Below, piece after piece: positions 54,301 through 64,000 of a stretch of DNA of 64,000 bases. A program made the position numbers and the translations under genes. Under the pieces are notes generated by a model. The model was not told where the DNA came from and made no database searches. It saw only the letters and a program-made list of their open reading frames with translations. Numbering within the stretch: the stretch's first letter is position 1; each line of letters begins with the position of its first letter. Source of the stretch: Zasmidium citrigriseum (lineage: Eukaryota > Ascomycota > Dothideomycetes > Mycosphaerellales > Mycosphaerellaceae). Location of the stretch: assembly GCA_002786025.1 (NCBI GenBank), contig NHNW01000058.1, positions 310,001 through 374,000 on the forward strand, read 5' to 3'.

Positions 54301-55803
54301 AGAGACGGCTGAGCTTGTGGAGGTGCATTTCACGGTGGAGGATACGGGAATTGGCATTGAAGAGGAGGTGAGGAGGAAACTCTTCAAGCCCTTCTCGCAA
54401 GCAGACAGTTCGACGGCACGGCGTTTTGGAGGGACAGGACTGGGGCTCACCATCAGCAAAAACTTGGTTGAGTTGATGCGCGGTGGGATCAGTCTAGAGT
54501 CGAAGCTGGGCGTCGGGACGAAGGCTTCGTTCTGGATACCGTTTCACAAGGCGCCATACCAGTCCAGTAACTCGCCTTTGGTGGATTGTGGACCTATACC
54601 GGATCGCTTGCAGTCTGAACTTTCGGTGTCGAGGCCTGGCTCGGACAACAGTGCGCCAACCACTCCAACTTTACCCAAAACTTTGCACAAACGGGATCAC
54701 TCCGGATCTGGGATTCCTGGCTTTCCTCCTTTCCCTGATGGCCAGCCGTTGGAAATCGATCTCAGCGAGGAGGAGCGGAAGGCCGTCAATGTTCTTGTAA
54801 GTCATCCAGAAGTATTGGTCGATCAGTTGCTAACATAGAACAGGTCGTAGAGGACAACCCGATCAATCAGCAAATCGCGCTCAAGACGATTAAGAAGCTG
54901 GGATTCCCCGTCCGCGCCGTGTGGAATGGCAAGGAAGCACTGGACTACCTCTCGACACCCTCGAAAGAGCAACCACTTCCAGATATCATCCTCATGGACG
55001 TTCAAATGCCAATCATGGATGGCTACAAGGCTACGTATACTATACGAAATGCCCGCCCGTTCGCCAACGATCCCGAAGTCCAAGGTACGCCTATCGTCGC
55101 CATGACTGCCTCAGCAATTCAAGGCGACAAGGAGAAATGCCAGACGGCCGGCATGGACGACTACCTCGCCAAGCCCGTCAAGAAGCCCAACCTCGAGAAG
55201 ATGCTCGTGAAGTGGGCGATCGAAGGCAAACGAAAACGCGCGGAACTACGAAAGAATCCTCACCTCCTGCGAGCGAACTCGCGACCTGGGAACCCTCGCA
55301 ACGGCTCCTCTTTCACATCCGACGGTTCCAATACCCTCAACCCGCAAGAACACCTCTCCTCCGAACTCGACCGCCTGGAATTCGTCCATCGCTCCTCCGT
55401 CCAAACCTCCAGCGAGTCCGTCTCCGACCGCGCCCTCCGCCAACAAGCCGCGGAGGAACAAGCCATCGCGCTCCGCGACCACGAACTCATCGAAGCCGGC
55501 GAGGATCCCAAAACAAAACTCGGCCGCGGCGTGAGTGATGAACCGCATCACGCCCAGGACTCGCCCACATCAGCGTTGACAGCGGAGAATGTCGGCAAGC
55601 TGGATATGGTCGATCAGCGGATGGCGAAGTTGCGGAAGGAGCATTCTGGCGGAGGGGGTTTCCTTCACCATGATGATGGGTCGAGTGTTATGGCGACTAG
55701 GGCGGATACGAGTGATAGTACGATGCCGTTGCCGCGGACGACGAGTGGGAGTCCGGAGGGGAGTGGAGTTGTGGGGTTTAATAGGAGGAGTGTTGGGCCG
55801 TGA
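51384..55803 (+). CDS. Hybrid histidine kinase with PAS domains
   Basis: Two-component sensor that autophosphorylates on His and passes phosphate to its own receiver. Exons 51384-53266, 53317-54796, 54844-55803 give 1440 residues; introns 50 and 47 bases. Order: acidic N-terminus; PAS from about 72 (TALQYLPMPVLVLSSEKTVV); Ser-rich linker; PAS about 524-630 (NMIPQLIWRTTPEG, DNWYTYTGLS); a third PAS-like part about 649-790 (ITLWAVDKDYRL); HisKA with MSHEIRTPIAGVIGMSELL (phospho-His about 818); HATPase with NLLTNSIKFT, EDTGIGI, GGTGLGLTIS; receiver with VVEDNPINQQ, LMDVQMPIMDGY (phospho-Asp about 1173) and LAKPVKK; long disordered tail. No membrane segment, so a cytosolic sensor. Signal unknown. 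Confidence 0.93.
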
Positions 55804-56115
55804 TTGGATATCGACAGTCATGTGAATATGGGCTTCGTTAGCGATAGGTGTCGAGGGGTTCTGCACAAGGGTAGATATGCCTTTGAATAGAAGGCATGCC
55901 GAATGGCATGTGACCATCCTATATCCCTCTCCTTTCCTGTCTGCTAATTACATCGCCCGAAAGATCTTATACGTCCATCCAAAACGCTTCGTCAACCTCC
56001 TCAAGATTCCGTACCAGCGCATGCAAATGCTTCTGCTGAATCGCTCCTAGTCGCGCTGCCTCCAACTCTATAAGTCTAGCAACTCGTTTCTTAACAGCAT
56101 GGAGATGCATCGGTA
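55804..56115. other. intergenic with duplicated 3'-end remnant
   Basis: 3' flank of the kinase gene and of the SnoaL-like gene. Holds a remnant of the end of the large gene at 57023 (see 55930-56000). Confidence 0.6.
55930..56000 (-). repeat. partial duplicate of the 3' end of the 57023-59771 gene
   Basis: ATACGTCCATCCAAAACGCT and its flanks match the region at 57057-57080, and the similarity extends to CCGAAA.G.CT.ATACG on one side and CTCCTTTC.TGTCTG on the other. On the minus strand both read GAAGCGTTTTGGATGGACGT, encoding KRFGWTY at the C-terminus of the larger gene. The copy has a premature TAA after that motif. Confidence 0.75.
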
Positions 56116-56574
56116 CTAGAACGGCATAGCGGCTTTAGTCCCCATATCCCAGACGGTCTCAAAAGCCCACAATGTCATCTTCCAAGCCGCTTCAACTTTG
56201 ACAAATTCGCATTTATACCGCCTCGCAGCAAGGAGAAACTGCTCTTTCCCGGGATCCAGACCCTCGCCGATGCGGTAGTGTTGATGCAGTCCGAGTGCTG
56301 TGGCAGAGGCTTTTTCTGCGTCGTCTTCTAGAGTCACGCGGATGTTGCTGACGTGGTGCGAGGTATCCATTGGTCCGATCTTGTCAAATACTTGTTGCAC
56401 GCCGTCGCCTTGCATGGTATGACCTTCGAATGAGATGGACGCGGCCGAGCGGCTTGTCCAGGCCGAGTCCCAGAGATCTTGGTCGTTGGTATCGATGGCT
56501 AGTGCAGCGCGATACAGGACGTCGGCAATGGCGTCGCGATCGCTGAGTCCTGGGAGTTCGTATGAAACGGCCAT
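56116..56574 (-). CDS. SnoaL/NTF2-like small protein
   Basis: 152 residues from the ATG at 56574 (MAVSYELPGLSDRDAI). The opening helix (DAIADVLYRAALAIDTNDQ), a WTSRS.ASISFEG strand, GVQQVFDKIGPMDTSHHVSN and a final WKMTLWAFETVWDMG match the SnoaL-like fold. These proteins are small cone-shaped barrels, sometimes enzymes (cyclases, dehydratases, isomerases), sometimes binding proteins; no catalytic assignment is possible. The frame extends upstream to an ATG at 56691, but the added residues look like leader. It lies between a duplicated remnant and its parent gene. Confidence 0.75.
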   Translation of the reverse strand: MAVSYELPGLSDRDAIADVLYRAALAIDTNDQDLWDSAWTSRSAASISFEGHTMQGDGVQQVFDKIGPMDTSHHVSNIRVTLEDDAEKASATALGLHQHYRIGEGLDPGKEQFLLAARRYKCEFVKVEAAWKMTLWAFETVWDMGTKAAMPF

Positions 56575-57022
56575 CTTTGCTGGAGAACGATCGATAGTGT
56601 TGTTCCTTCGAGCACCCCGGTGCCTTGATAAGGAGTTGTTTGGGAAAACATTGAACACCGAAGTCCACTCGAAGTACTTATGTTTCTGCATTTTCCGTCT
56701 TGCTCACGATCTCCGGGATTTCGGGCATCTCGATCGGCTATACAATAGAGCATGGCCGACCCGAACAGGCAGTCGGCTCGCAATGGCAGGCCGTATCTGG
56801 AGCCGGGAAAGGCTGCGTCCTGGGTTTGATTGCTCATTGAGCCCTTCGACAGTCCTAACTCCATAGTCGTAACCGCAATCGTTGCGCGGGCGTAGACATC
56901 TCTGAATCAAGTCGCAGTCGTTCCAGTGGAAGCGCCGGAGTTGGAACTCTCCACGCTTGCACAACCCCCATGCTACAAGAAGGCAGCACGCAAGCCTCTA
57001 CACCACTCTCCTTTCTCGTCTG
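56575..57022. other. intergenic, no feature seen
   Basis: Promoter of the SnoaL-like gene and 3' flank of the large gene. No supported feature. Confidence 0.45.
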
Positions 57023-59771
57023 TTAAGCACTATTACTGGCCACCCGAAAAGTCTGATACGTCCATCCAAAACGCTTCTCCAATCTTCGCCCATACGTCTG
57101 CAAAAGCGAGTTCTTCACGCTCGTCTTTCCACCTCCATGCGGAGCATGGAGCAATAGAGATTTGTTGGTCCCTTTGAAAGACACTCGTGAACCACCAACG
57201 TATTCATGACTAAGCCCTATTCCATTCATGGTCGCCAGAAAATCATCAAATCGGAATGTGCCTTGACGGACTCTTGAATTCCGCGACTGGTTGGGCCATA
57301 GCCGGCCGAGATTTTCGAAAGTCTGGAAAGCACGCATTGGGTTAGCATCTAATCTTCAATATAGGGGGCTTGTTGTGTTCTTTGCTGCTTACCTTGGCAG
57401 AGACGATGATCTCCAGAGGCGGTGCTGCAGGTGGACGTGGCACGACAGCTGGAGCGGGTCGAGGTTCTGGATTTTCTGCCGTACCTTGGTCATCGTCCAC
57501 CATCTGATATCGCTTCGGAGGTTTCTTCTCGTCGCTGTCGGAATGTCTAGCACGTTTCGGTGAAGTCTTGAGCTCGCCCCAGACCGTCTGCGGTGTAGCC
57601 TGTGTTTCAGCGGAGCGTTTGCGGCCTGATGGCGCTGGTGTCTGCTCTTCGACCTGCGCTCCCTTGGATGCATTCAACTCATCAAGATCCTCGCCGATAG
57701 ACTGGAGATATTCTTCTTTCCGGTAGAGCTCGAGCACTCGTGTTTCTCGAGCCCATTCTACGTTCTCTTCGGTGAATCCGCACCCCCGAATCAATTCGGC
57801 AGTTTTGATCTTGCGCACTTCTTCCCAAAAGGCGTCCAGGGCGTTTTTCGATGCTATTGCTTGCTTCAGCCATATTTCTGTCTTTTGGCGACGGTGGGCT
57901 TCGAATTTCAGATCCCAGAAGGCTTGCAACTTCTCTCCCGCCGATTTGTACGTTTCTCGGTGACGTCTCCTATCCTCCTTTGTCTGCTCAATTGTCACGC
58001 CGACATTGGCAAAATAGCCGTCCTCGCCTTCTCCCGCCGCCTCGATCAAATCTTCGAGGTCGTCTTCCAGCGCAGCACGGGATTTGTCCGTACGCTCAAG
58101 AAACCGCGGGCTTGTATGCTGAAGCATCGCATCTATCATCGATAGCGCCGATACGTCCATCAGGGCCTGCCAGCCACGACTTGACTCACGGTCTAGATGC
58201 AATTTTTTGCCTTTCACGGCATCGTTCAAAAAATTGCACATTGTTGCGATCATTGGCGTATACTCGTAATTTTGCAAGCCCACAACTTCGCCGAGTGCCC
58301 ACAAGACAGGCTGATCTCTGTGCTTCGTAGGCGGGTGTTTGTTTTGGAATTGATCATGAAGGGAAGATACCAGGCGGGTGATTCTCTGGTTTTTGGCGAG
58401 CCGTGTGATGCGCTGTCCTTGTTTTGGCAAGAATATGTTGTCGAATGACGAATCCCGGTTCATGAGGCCGAGAATGGTCCAAGCCATTGTGCCGCCCCTT
58501 GTGCCGCTGATGTTGTCTTTCATGTGGTCCATGATACGCTCGATATTCTCCTGAGATTCTCCCTTGGCGAAGCAGTGGCGGAGCCAACCGACCTGTGAGC
58601 CTAGTCTTGAGAAGGCTGAAGCTGTTATCAGAGGTGGCTCGCACATATCGTAGGCGATGGCTTCGAATTTCTCCTCCGTCGTAAGGCTCTTGTGGTAATC
58701 GCCATTCGACATGGCTGTAATAACGTCGTAAGCGTGAGCCGGCTCCGTTTGCAGCAGCCAGAGTTCATCTTCCGAAGAGTCTTGACGCTCTTCAATAATG
58801 CGTTGAATCCAATCGAGATCAAACTTCGGGGGTGGATCGAGATATGCGAGTGGCTCGTAAAGTAAATCTTCCGTGAGTGCTTCGTCAGTCTTGTACTTCG
58901 GTGGTACGTGTTGGGAAAATCCTTCAGCAGCTTGAGCCTTCCAAACGATGTCGCCAGTGTCTTTGACTTCTGCATTATCCAGCAGCAGATTCGTGGTGGT
59001 GACGAGAAAATCGTATAGGTGATGTTGAGCCTCGAACAGAATCTCTGCTGCGGGAAATCCCATGCATTCTCGCCTATGGAAAGCCTCGTGATTGTATTCG
59101 ATCAATTTGCCATACGAGTGCTCTTTCGTCGAGAACATGGCCTCTGAGAAATGTGGCATTAGTAGCATCCCATTCCCACGTCCCCACTCCGTCGCCTTGA
59201 AGTCTGTCCAAGCCCATTGCGAGGGGTGATGTTCCACACGCCTGTTCAGCAAACAAAGCAGTACGGATGGATTTGCAATCAGCTCTTGCGGGTCCAGCAA
59301 AGGCAGGAGGAAATCCTTCCGCAGCTTGACTGGCCGTTTCTTGGCCATGTATGCATCCATATGTGCCCACTTGTCTTTCGACAGCCCCTTCAAGGCCTTT
59401 AATATGATGTCTTTTCTTCGCTTGCTGTTTTTACTCCAACGACTTATTAACTGATCGCCCCTTTTGCGAACTGTCTCGCCAAGCGCTGAAAAGCTATCAT
59501 TGACGATCTGAACATGTTCTGAGATACATCTGCGTCAGCAAGTAGTTCGGGTGATCAATCCACGTTAGATCAACTTACTCTGAATCACATCCGCGGCCTC
59601 CTTATCCGATATCGCTTTGTCATATCGTCTTGGTACATCCGGATGTCCGTAGCTGTCTTTACACGGCTCGCATCCCGAATCGCCATGATGGGAGAAGGGG
59701 AACTTAGATGGACGTGCAAAGAAGTCTGTTATCAGAACAAGTCCATGTTCGAAGGCCTCCTCCAGGTCCAT
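57023..59771 (-). CDS. Large fungal protein, unknown function
   Basis: Exons 59771-59579, 59518-57393, 57322-57023 give 872 residues; introns 60 and 70 bases (GTAAGT/TCTCAG, GTAAGC/TTCCAG). It belongs to a family seen across filamentous ascomycetes but without a known role, recognised from AYMAKKRPVKLRKDFLLPLL, LIANPSVLLCLL and EAQHHLYDFL. A Lys/Glu-rich coiled region (about residues 540-640) is followed by a basic, Pro-rich disordered segment with possible nuclear signals (KTSPKRARH). The last exon has TFRFDDFLATMNGIGLS and HAPHGGGKTS, which fits the loose P-loop pattern [AG]X4GK[ST] but may be chance. GQRITRLAKNQRITRL shows an internal tandem duplication of about eight residues. Confidence 0.78.
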
Positions 59772-60490
59772 GATGATGTCTGAGTGGTGTTGCTCTCAAG
59801 ATATAACGTAGTGAGTACATGGTCGTTGGTACAGGTTCAGACGTCGCTTATGAAAGAAGGCCTCCTCGAGTTCCTTTGTCTCGCAGCCGGATTCGGAAAG
59901 ACAATGCATTCCTGCATACTCTCTGTAACGGAAAAGTCAGATCGCGTCAATGACAGACTGCCAGTCGTGTCATGGAGACATCGGTTCTAAACTTTGCGAC
60001 TGCACTGCATCCCAATCCGATAGGCTTCTTCAGACTCAGGGCATCTTGAGAGGTCTTACGTTGGTCGAGTCTTCCTCTGATCCAAAGAGGAATTTCGAAC
60101 CTAGCCACATTGCTGTTGCGCTGTAATACAGAGAGCAGTCCTAGGAGGGAGACCGGCAAACGTACGAGCAGCTGTTTGAGCAGGGAGAAAGATTCTTGAG
60201 TGATATGAAGGAGTAGGAACATGTCCGCAATTTCAATGACGAGTTGCACGATCATTCCGGAAAATGCACCCACTGCAAATATCAAAGATAGATGTTGCAG
60301 CCAAGGCGGTCGAAAAATGTATAGTTCGGAGAATGGGATGTGAGGAGGTGGCGTTCGGCGCCTGGACCGTGCAGAATTGGCCCGTGCTCAAGCCGCGAAA
60401 TCGAAACAAGAACGACCAACATGCTCTCCTTCTCTATCGCCATTTCCCACTCAATCACTTCCCGACATTATCCATTCGAAAGCTCCGACG
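59772..60490. other. intergenic, weak membrane-like frame
   Basis: A minus-strand frame from an ATG at 60255 to 59947 encodes about 102 residues with an apolar start (IVQLVIEIADMFLLLHI) and LPVSLLGLLSVLQRN. It has no recognised motif or splice support, so I do not call it a gene. Confidence 0.3.
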
Positions 60491-61070
60491 CTACCGCAAA
60501 TTCGCTCGGAAGAACTCCGCCATCCTGAGCAAAGCGGAGTCAAAGATTCCAGGCCGATCGTACAGATCAAAGTGAGAGGCACCTTCCACGATCATGATGT
60601 CCTTCTCCTGGGATACCGCGGTCCCGTACAGGAACTGTCCGTCGTCCAAAGAGCGGTACGAGCCACGCACGCTGCCAACAATGACCTGCAGCGGCTGCGT
60701 GAGCAAGGTATCGGCAAGATCGAAGCCATCGAAAGCCATCACGGTATCCATCGTCGACGGACGCATTTCGTTGCGCCAGTTTGGGTGTGCTCCTCGCGAA
60801 GTGTGGTAGTAGTCATAGGCTTGGCGTAAGTCGATGTCGGTCTCGTTTGCGTAGCTATCCGGAATCCATGGCTGAATGTTCGGCTCTTGACCCCGAGCCT
60901 CTGCGGTACGAAGGCTGGCAGTCTGCTCGAGCGAAAAGATTGCCGCTGCTGCCCCAGCTGCTCGCATCTCTCTTCCGCCGTTGACTGGTGCTACGACCCC
61001 GACAGCACTGATCCGGCGCTCTGTCATAGCTGCACTCGCAGCGTACGCCCCGCCAGCACAAACAGAGCGG
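60491..61070 (-). pseudogene. Alpha/beta hydrolase, C-terminal fragment
   Basis: The frame reads VCAGGAYAASAAMTERRISA from about 61060, which is the nucleophile elbow of a dienelactone hydrolase/YcjY-like alpha/beta hydrolase, and continues with the cap and acid-His part (PLQVIVGSVRGSYRSLDDG, IVEGASHFDLYD) to the stop at 60491. Everything before the elbow is missing: within a few codons the sequence turns into AT-rich transposon. An ATG exists at 61027 but lies after the nucleophile. The fragment is therefore almost surely non-functional as an enzyme, although the frame is still open over about 190 codons, so truncation may be recent. Confidence 0.75.
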
Positions 61071-64000
61071 TCATGAATCGATTCAATTCATGAATATATT
61101 CATTATAATCACGAATATATTCCTATTCAATATTCAGAATATGGCCTGACTTGAATTGAATCCTATTTAATATATTTATAACTATTTAATGACTATAGCT
61201 TCTAATTTAGGAAGCATTCTAACCGTCTAGTACCTCTATTAATCGATATATATATATAATAGTATTATAAGTAAATAAAAAGGGGGTGGGTAGATAGTTA
61301 GGCTAAGGAAGCTATTAATTGCTTTAAATATTAATTGAATTTAATTAGCGGGGAGGCGGAGAGACCTCTAGCTTAGCGTATAAACTCTAAATCCTAAACT
61401 TTAGCTCCTAACCCTTCCTTTAATACTACTCCTTCTATAGTACCTATATTACTACTAGAGCTATAGTATTTACTAATACTAATTCCTTCCTATCTAACTA
61501 TTATACTACCGAGTTTAGCGACCTTCTAGACTACTAGGACCCCCCTAAGACCCTATTATTTAAGCCTAAATCTTAACCTTCTTAGGAAGCTAATACTAGT
61601 ACTTAAAGTACCTCTATTTCTTAACTAACTAACTTATAGGCTTCTAGCCTTCTTAAGTATAATTAACCGAAGTATATACGTAAGCGACGACGAGCTAGAC
61701 TACGTACTTACGCTATTTAGACCTACTCTCGTAATACGAAGGGCGATAAGAAGGTTAAGGACTACTATAGGTATAGATTTTAGTACTATAATTAACCTAG
61801 GGCACCTAGATCTTAGAAGCCCTATCTATTCGTTAGTACTATAACTCTAGACTACGCTCGTAGGTATTTACTAAGGGAGTATAGTATTTAATATATTAAG
61901 GATAAAATTAAGAAGGCCTAAGAGTAGTAGTAGTCCCTTATAGGGGCTTTCTTACGCTAGTAGCGAATTAATTAAGCTATAATAACTAAGCGTAATAAGG
62001 ATACGCTACGTAACGCTACTAATAAGTATATAGTTATAAGGGCCCTTCTACGCCTTATCCTATATAGAAACTTACCCTATCGGATAGTAGAGTAGCTAGA
62101 GTTCTACGCCTTTATTACCTTACTTAACTTAGAAGCTCTATTAGTACTAGATAAGACTTATATATCGATTCCCCGCTACCTTAGCTCTATATATAACTAA
62201 TAGATTATCTTAATTAAGCGATATCTTCGATAAGCTCGCTTAAGGATCTACTTTATAATAGATATATAGACTACTCCGAAGGGTTACCGTATAGAGTATA
62301 TTACTATTAATACTTACTTTATAGACGCTCGTAGCTACTCTCGTAAGGCGCTCCTTACTCTACGAAAGCTTAATAATAGGTATAGTAGCTAAGAGTACTT
62401 AGTAGTAATTCTAAAGGTTTTAAAGGAATATAAGATTAAGAAGAAGCTTAGAGCTATAACTACGGATAACGCCTTAGCTATAGATACTACCTATTAGAAG
62501 CTAGAGACTCTACTATAAGAGTATAACCCCCCTATCTAATAGTCTACCTCTAATAATAGGCTCTACTACTACAGGTATATCCTTAATATTATCTAAGGCG
62601 CTTTCCTTAAATCTAAGAACCCTAAAGTAGTCTAATATACTTAAGATCTAGCCTTATAGTAAGAGTAGCTACTAGATAAGGTAATTTAAGAGCTATCTTT
62701 AAAAGATAATAACTCTAAAGGCTAGTAGGCTATTAAGCCTATAAGGAAGCTTAAGGACTTTATAGTAGAGCTTAGAAACCTTACTCTTAGTAATACCTTC
62801 GTCGAGTACGCTAGAAGGATCCTCTTACGCCTAGGTAATACCCGCTAGTACTTATAGATTATAATACTAGAGTCTACGTTTCCTCTATAGCTATATATTA
62901 ACTCGTTTATCGATAAGTAAGAGTCTCTATACTACCTAGAGCTTATAAGGTATAACTAGTAGATACTAGACGATACTCTAAACTTCCTTTAGCTATTTAA
63001 AGAAGCTTACTTAGACTATAAGGGCGACGGCCTTATACTAGACGGTATATAAGCCTCTATAGATATATTAGTCTAATACTTCGAGAGCTCGAAGTCTAGA
63101 TACGCTAATAACGAGGGTTTACTTAGCGCTATTATAACGGCTTAGTATACGTTTAATAAGTACTATATAAAGGCTAACGAGTTACCGCTTCTAGTTACCG
63201 CTATCTTACTCTACTCCTTATACTAGAAAGCCTACCTTAACGCCGAGTAGAAGCTATAATAGATAAGAGAAGATATAAAGCGAGTACGAGCTCTATAGAT
63301 AAGTAATTATAGCTACCTACTACTACCCTTACGCTCTACTTTAACGAGCGCTTACTTATTAACGAGCGGCGGTAAGGAACCTTCCTTCTATCGATTATAG
63401 AAGGAGCGGTATAAGAAGTAGCGGCTACTTATAATTAGTAACGAGTTTAAGTACTTTATTAATACCCCTACTATCGACGTCTTAGATACTATTTAATAGT
63501 AGTATAAGCTAACGTAGTAAGCTACCTATCTACGGCTATTATAGATAGCTCTTAACGTCCTATTAGCGCTAGCTATAAGCGCTAAAGTAGAGCGTATCTT
63601 CTTAATAGTAAGGCGCTCGCTATTATAGGACCGTCTTAAGTAGAAACCTTCTAACCTTAAGAAGAATAAGCTTTAGAAGTTATAGATTTAAAACGGCTTT
63701 CTTAATAATAGTATCTATAGTAGTAGTACTAACGACGATAATAGCTTTTAGACTAGTAGTAGTAAGAAACTACCCCCTATAGTAGAAGAAGTAGAAGAAG
63801 ACCTATACGATACCTTATCGTAAGGTACCTTACCTTAATAGATCTACTAATAGATAATAGATAGTAACTCTACTTAAGAAACCACCCCCCCCCTTAACCC
63901 TTTAGATATTTATGAATATATTCGAATTCATAAACAACTTCATGAATAACCTATTCATAAAACCCATTCATATTCATGAATATCTACTAGTTGAATTATT
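61071..64000 (+). mobile_element. RIP-destroyed hAT transposon
   Basis: About 2.9 kb of AT-rich sequence with stops in all frames. Near 63480-63640 the plus strand can still be read, through stops, as a hAT dimerisation domain (AISAKVERIF, RRSLL.DRLK); around 61740-61900 a BED-finger-like N-part is suggested. CpA and TpG are almost absent while CpG is kept, the outcome of saturating RIP. Both edges carry repeated TTCATGAATA-type sequences (61070-61140 and 63910-63990) that look like subterminal repeats. The right boundary may lie beyond the window. Identification as hAT rests on the C-terminal pattern; no target-site duplication could be fixed. Confidence 0.75.

Noticed and set aside
54919..55551. 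Extra frames on both strands over the kinase receiver and tail
   Set aside because: They overlap the motif-rich receiver domain and show no motifs of their own.
59947..60255. Small membrane protein gene on the minus strand
   Set aside because: Hydrophobic but without motif, splice support or clear leader; kept only as a note in the intergenic entry.
1..64000. tRNA, rRNA genes and CRISPR arrays
   Set aside because: I looked for tRNA B-box-like GGTTCGA sequences and regularly spaced repeats and saw no convincing case; CRISPR arrays are not expected in a fungal genome.

Overview
The window is nuclear DNA of a filamentous ascomycete, most likely a Dothideomycete. Genes carry short introns (47-77 bases) with GT...AG ends and CTGAC/CTAAC branch points. 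Gene content is typical of Pezizomycotina: a HET-domain protein, asco-laccase, GMC oxidase, fungal-specific transcription factor and hybrid histidine kinase. The right end is a transposon relic from which CpA and TpG have almost vanished, the mark of repeat-induced point mutation (RIP). Kingdom and phylum are well supported; the class is inference. Multi-exon models were assembled by eye from splice signals, and in every complete model the exon lengths sum to a multiple of three.

Layout. 0.3-16 kb holds housekeeping genes: LanC-like protein, SNAP-25-type SNARE (Sec9), mitochondrial adenylate kinase, LETM1/Mdm38-like protein, a secreted protein, 8-oxoguanine DNA glycosylase, Nudix hydrolase, small proteins, dUTPase, and a zinc-type alcohol/formaldehyde dehydrogenase. 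16.8-18.4 kb holds two reading frames that look broken.

18.4-29.3 kb is the accessory core. Five head-to-tail genes on the minus strand encode the same unrecognised module of about 150 residues. Four are stand-alone. In the fifth and most upstream the module is the N-terminus of an 865-residue HET-domain protein. All five share an odd structure: a first coding exon of only five bases (ATGGG) and a second intron at the same place and phase. Two tandem six-cysteine secreted mini-proteins on the plus strand sit inside the array, with a decayed further copy between them. This resembles a birth-and-death allorecognition or defence locus and is the best candidate for an undescribed system.

29.8-41 kb: a multi-pass membrane protein, an LRR-like protein, then a transcription factor, amidase, 2-oxoglutarate oxygenase and RraA-like aldolase that may form a small metabolic cluster. 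42-47 kb: two secreted oxidases in tandem, a laccase with an N-terminal starch-binding CBM20 module and a GMC oxidoreductase. 47.5-60 kb: rhodanese-like protein, Wss1-type DNA-protein crosslink protease, a 1440-residue hybrid histidine kinase, a SnoaL-like protein and an 872-residue fungal protein of unknown role. 60.5-64 kb: an alpha/beta hydrolase truncated at the edge of a RIP-destroyed hAT transposon that runs to or past the window end.
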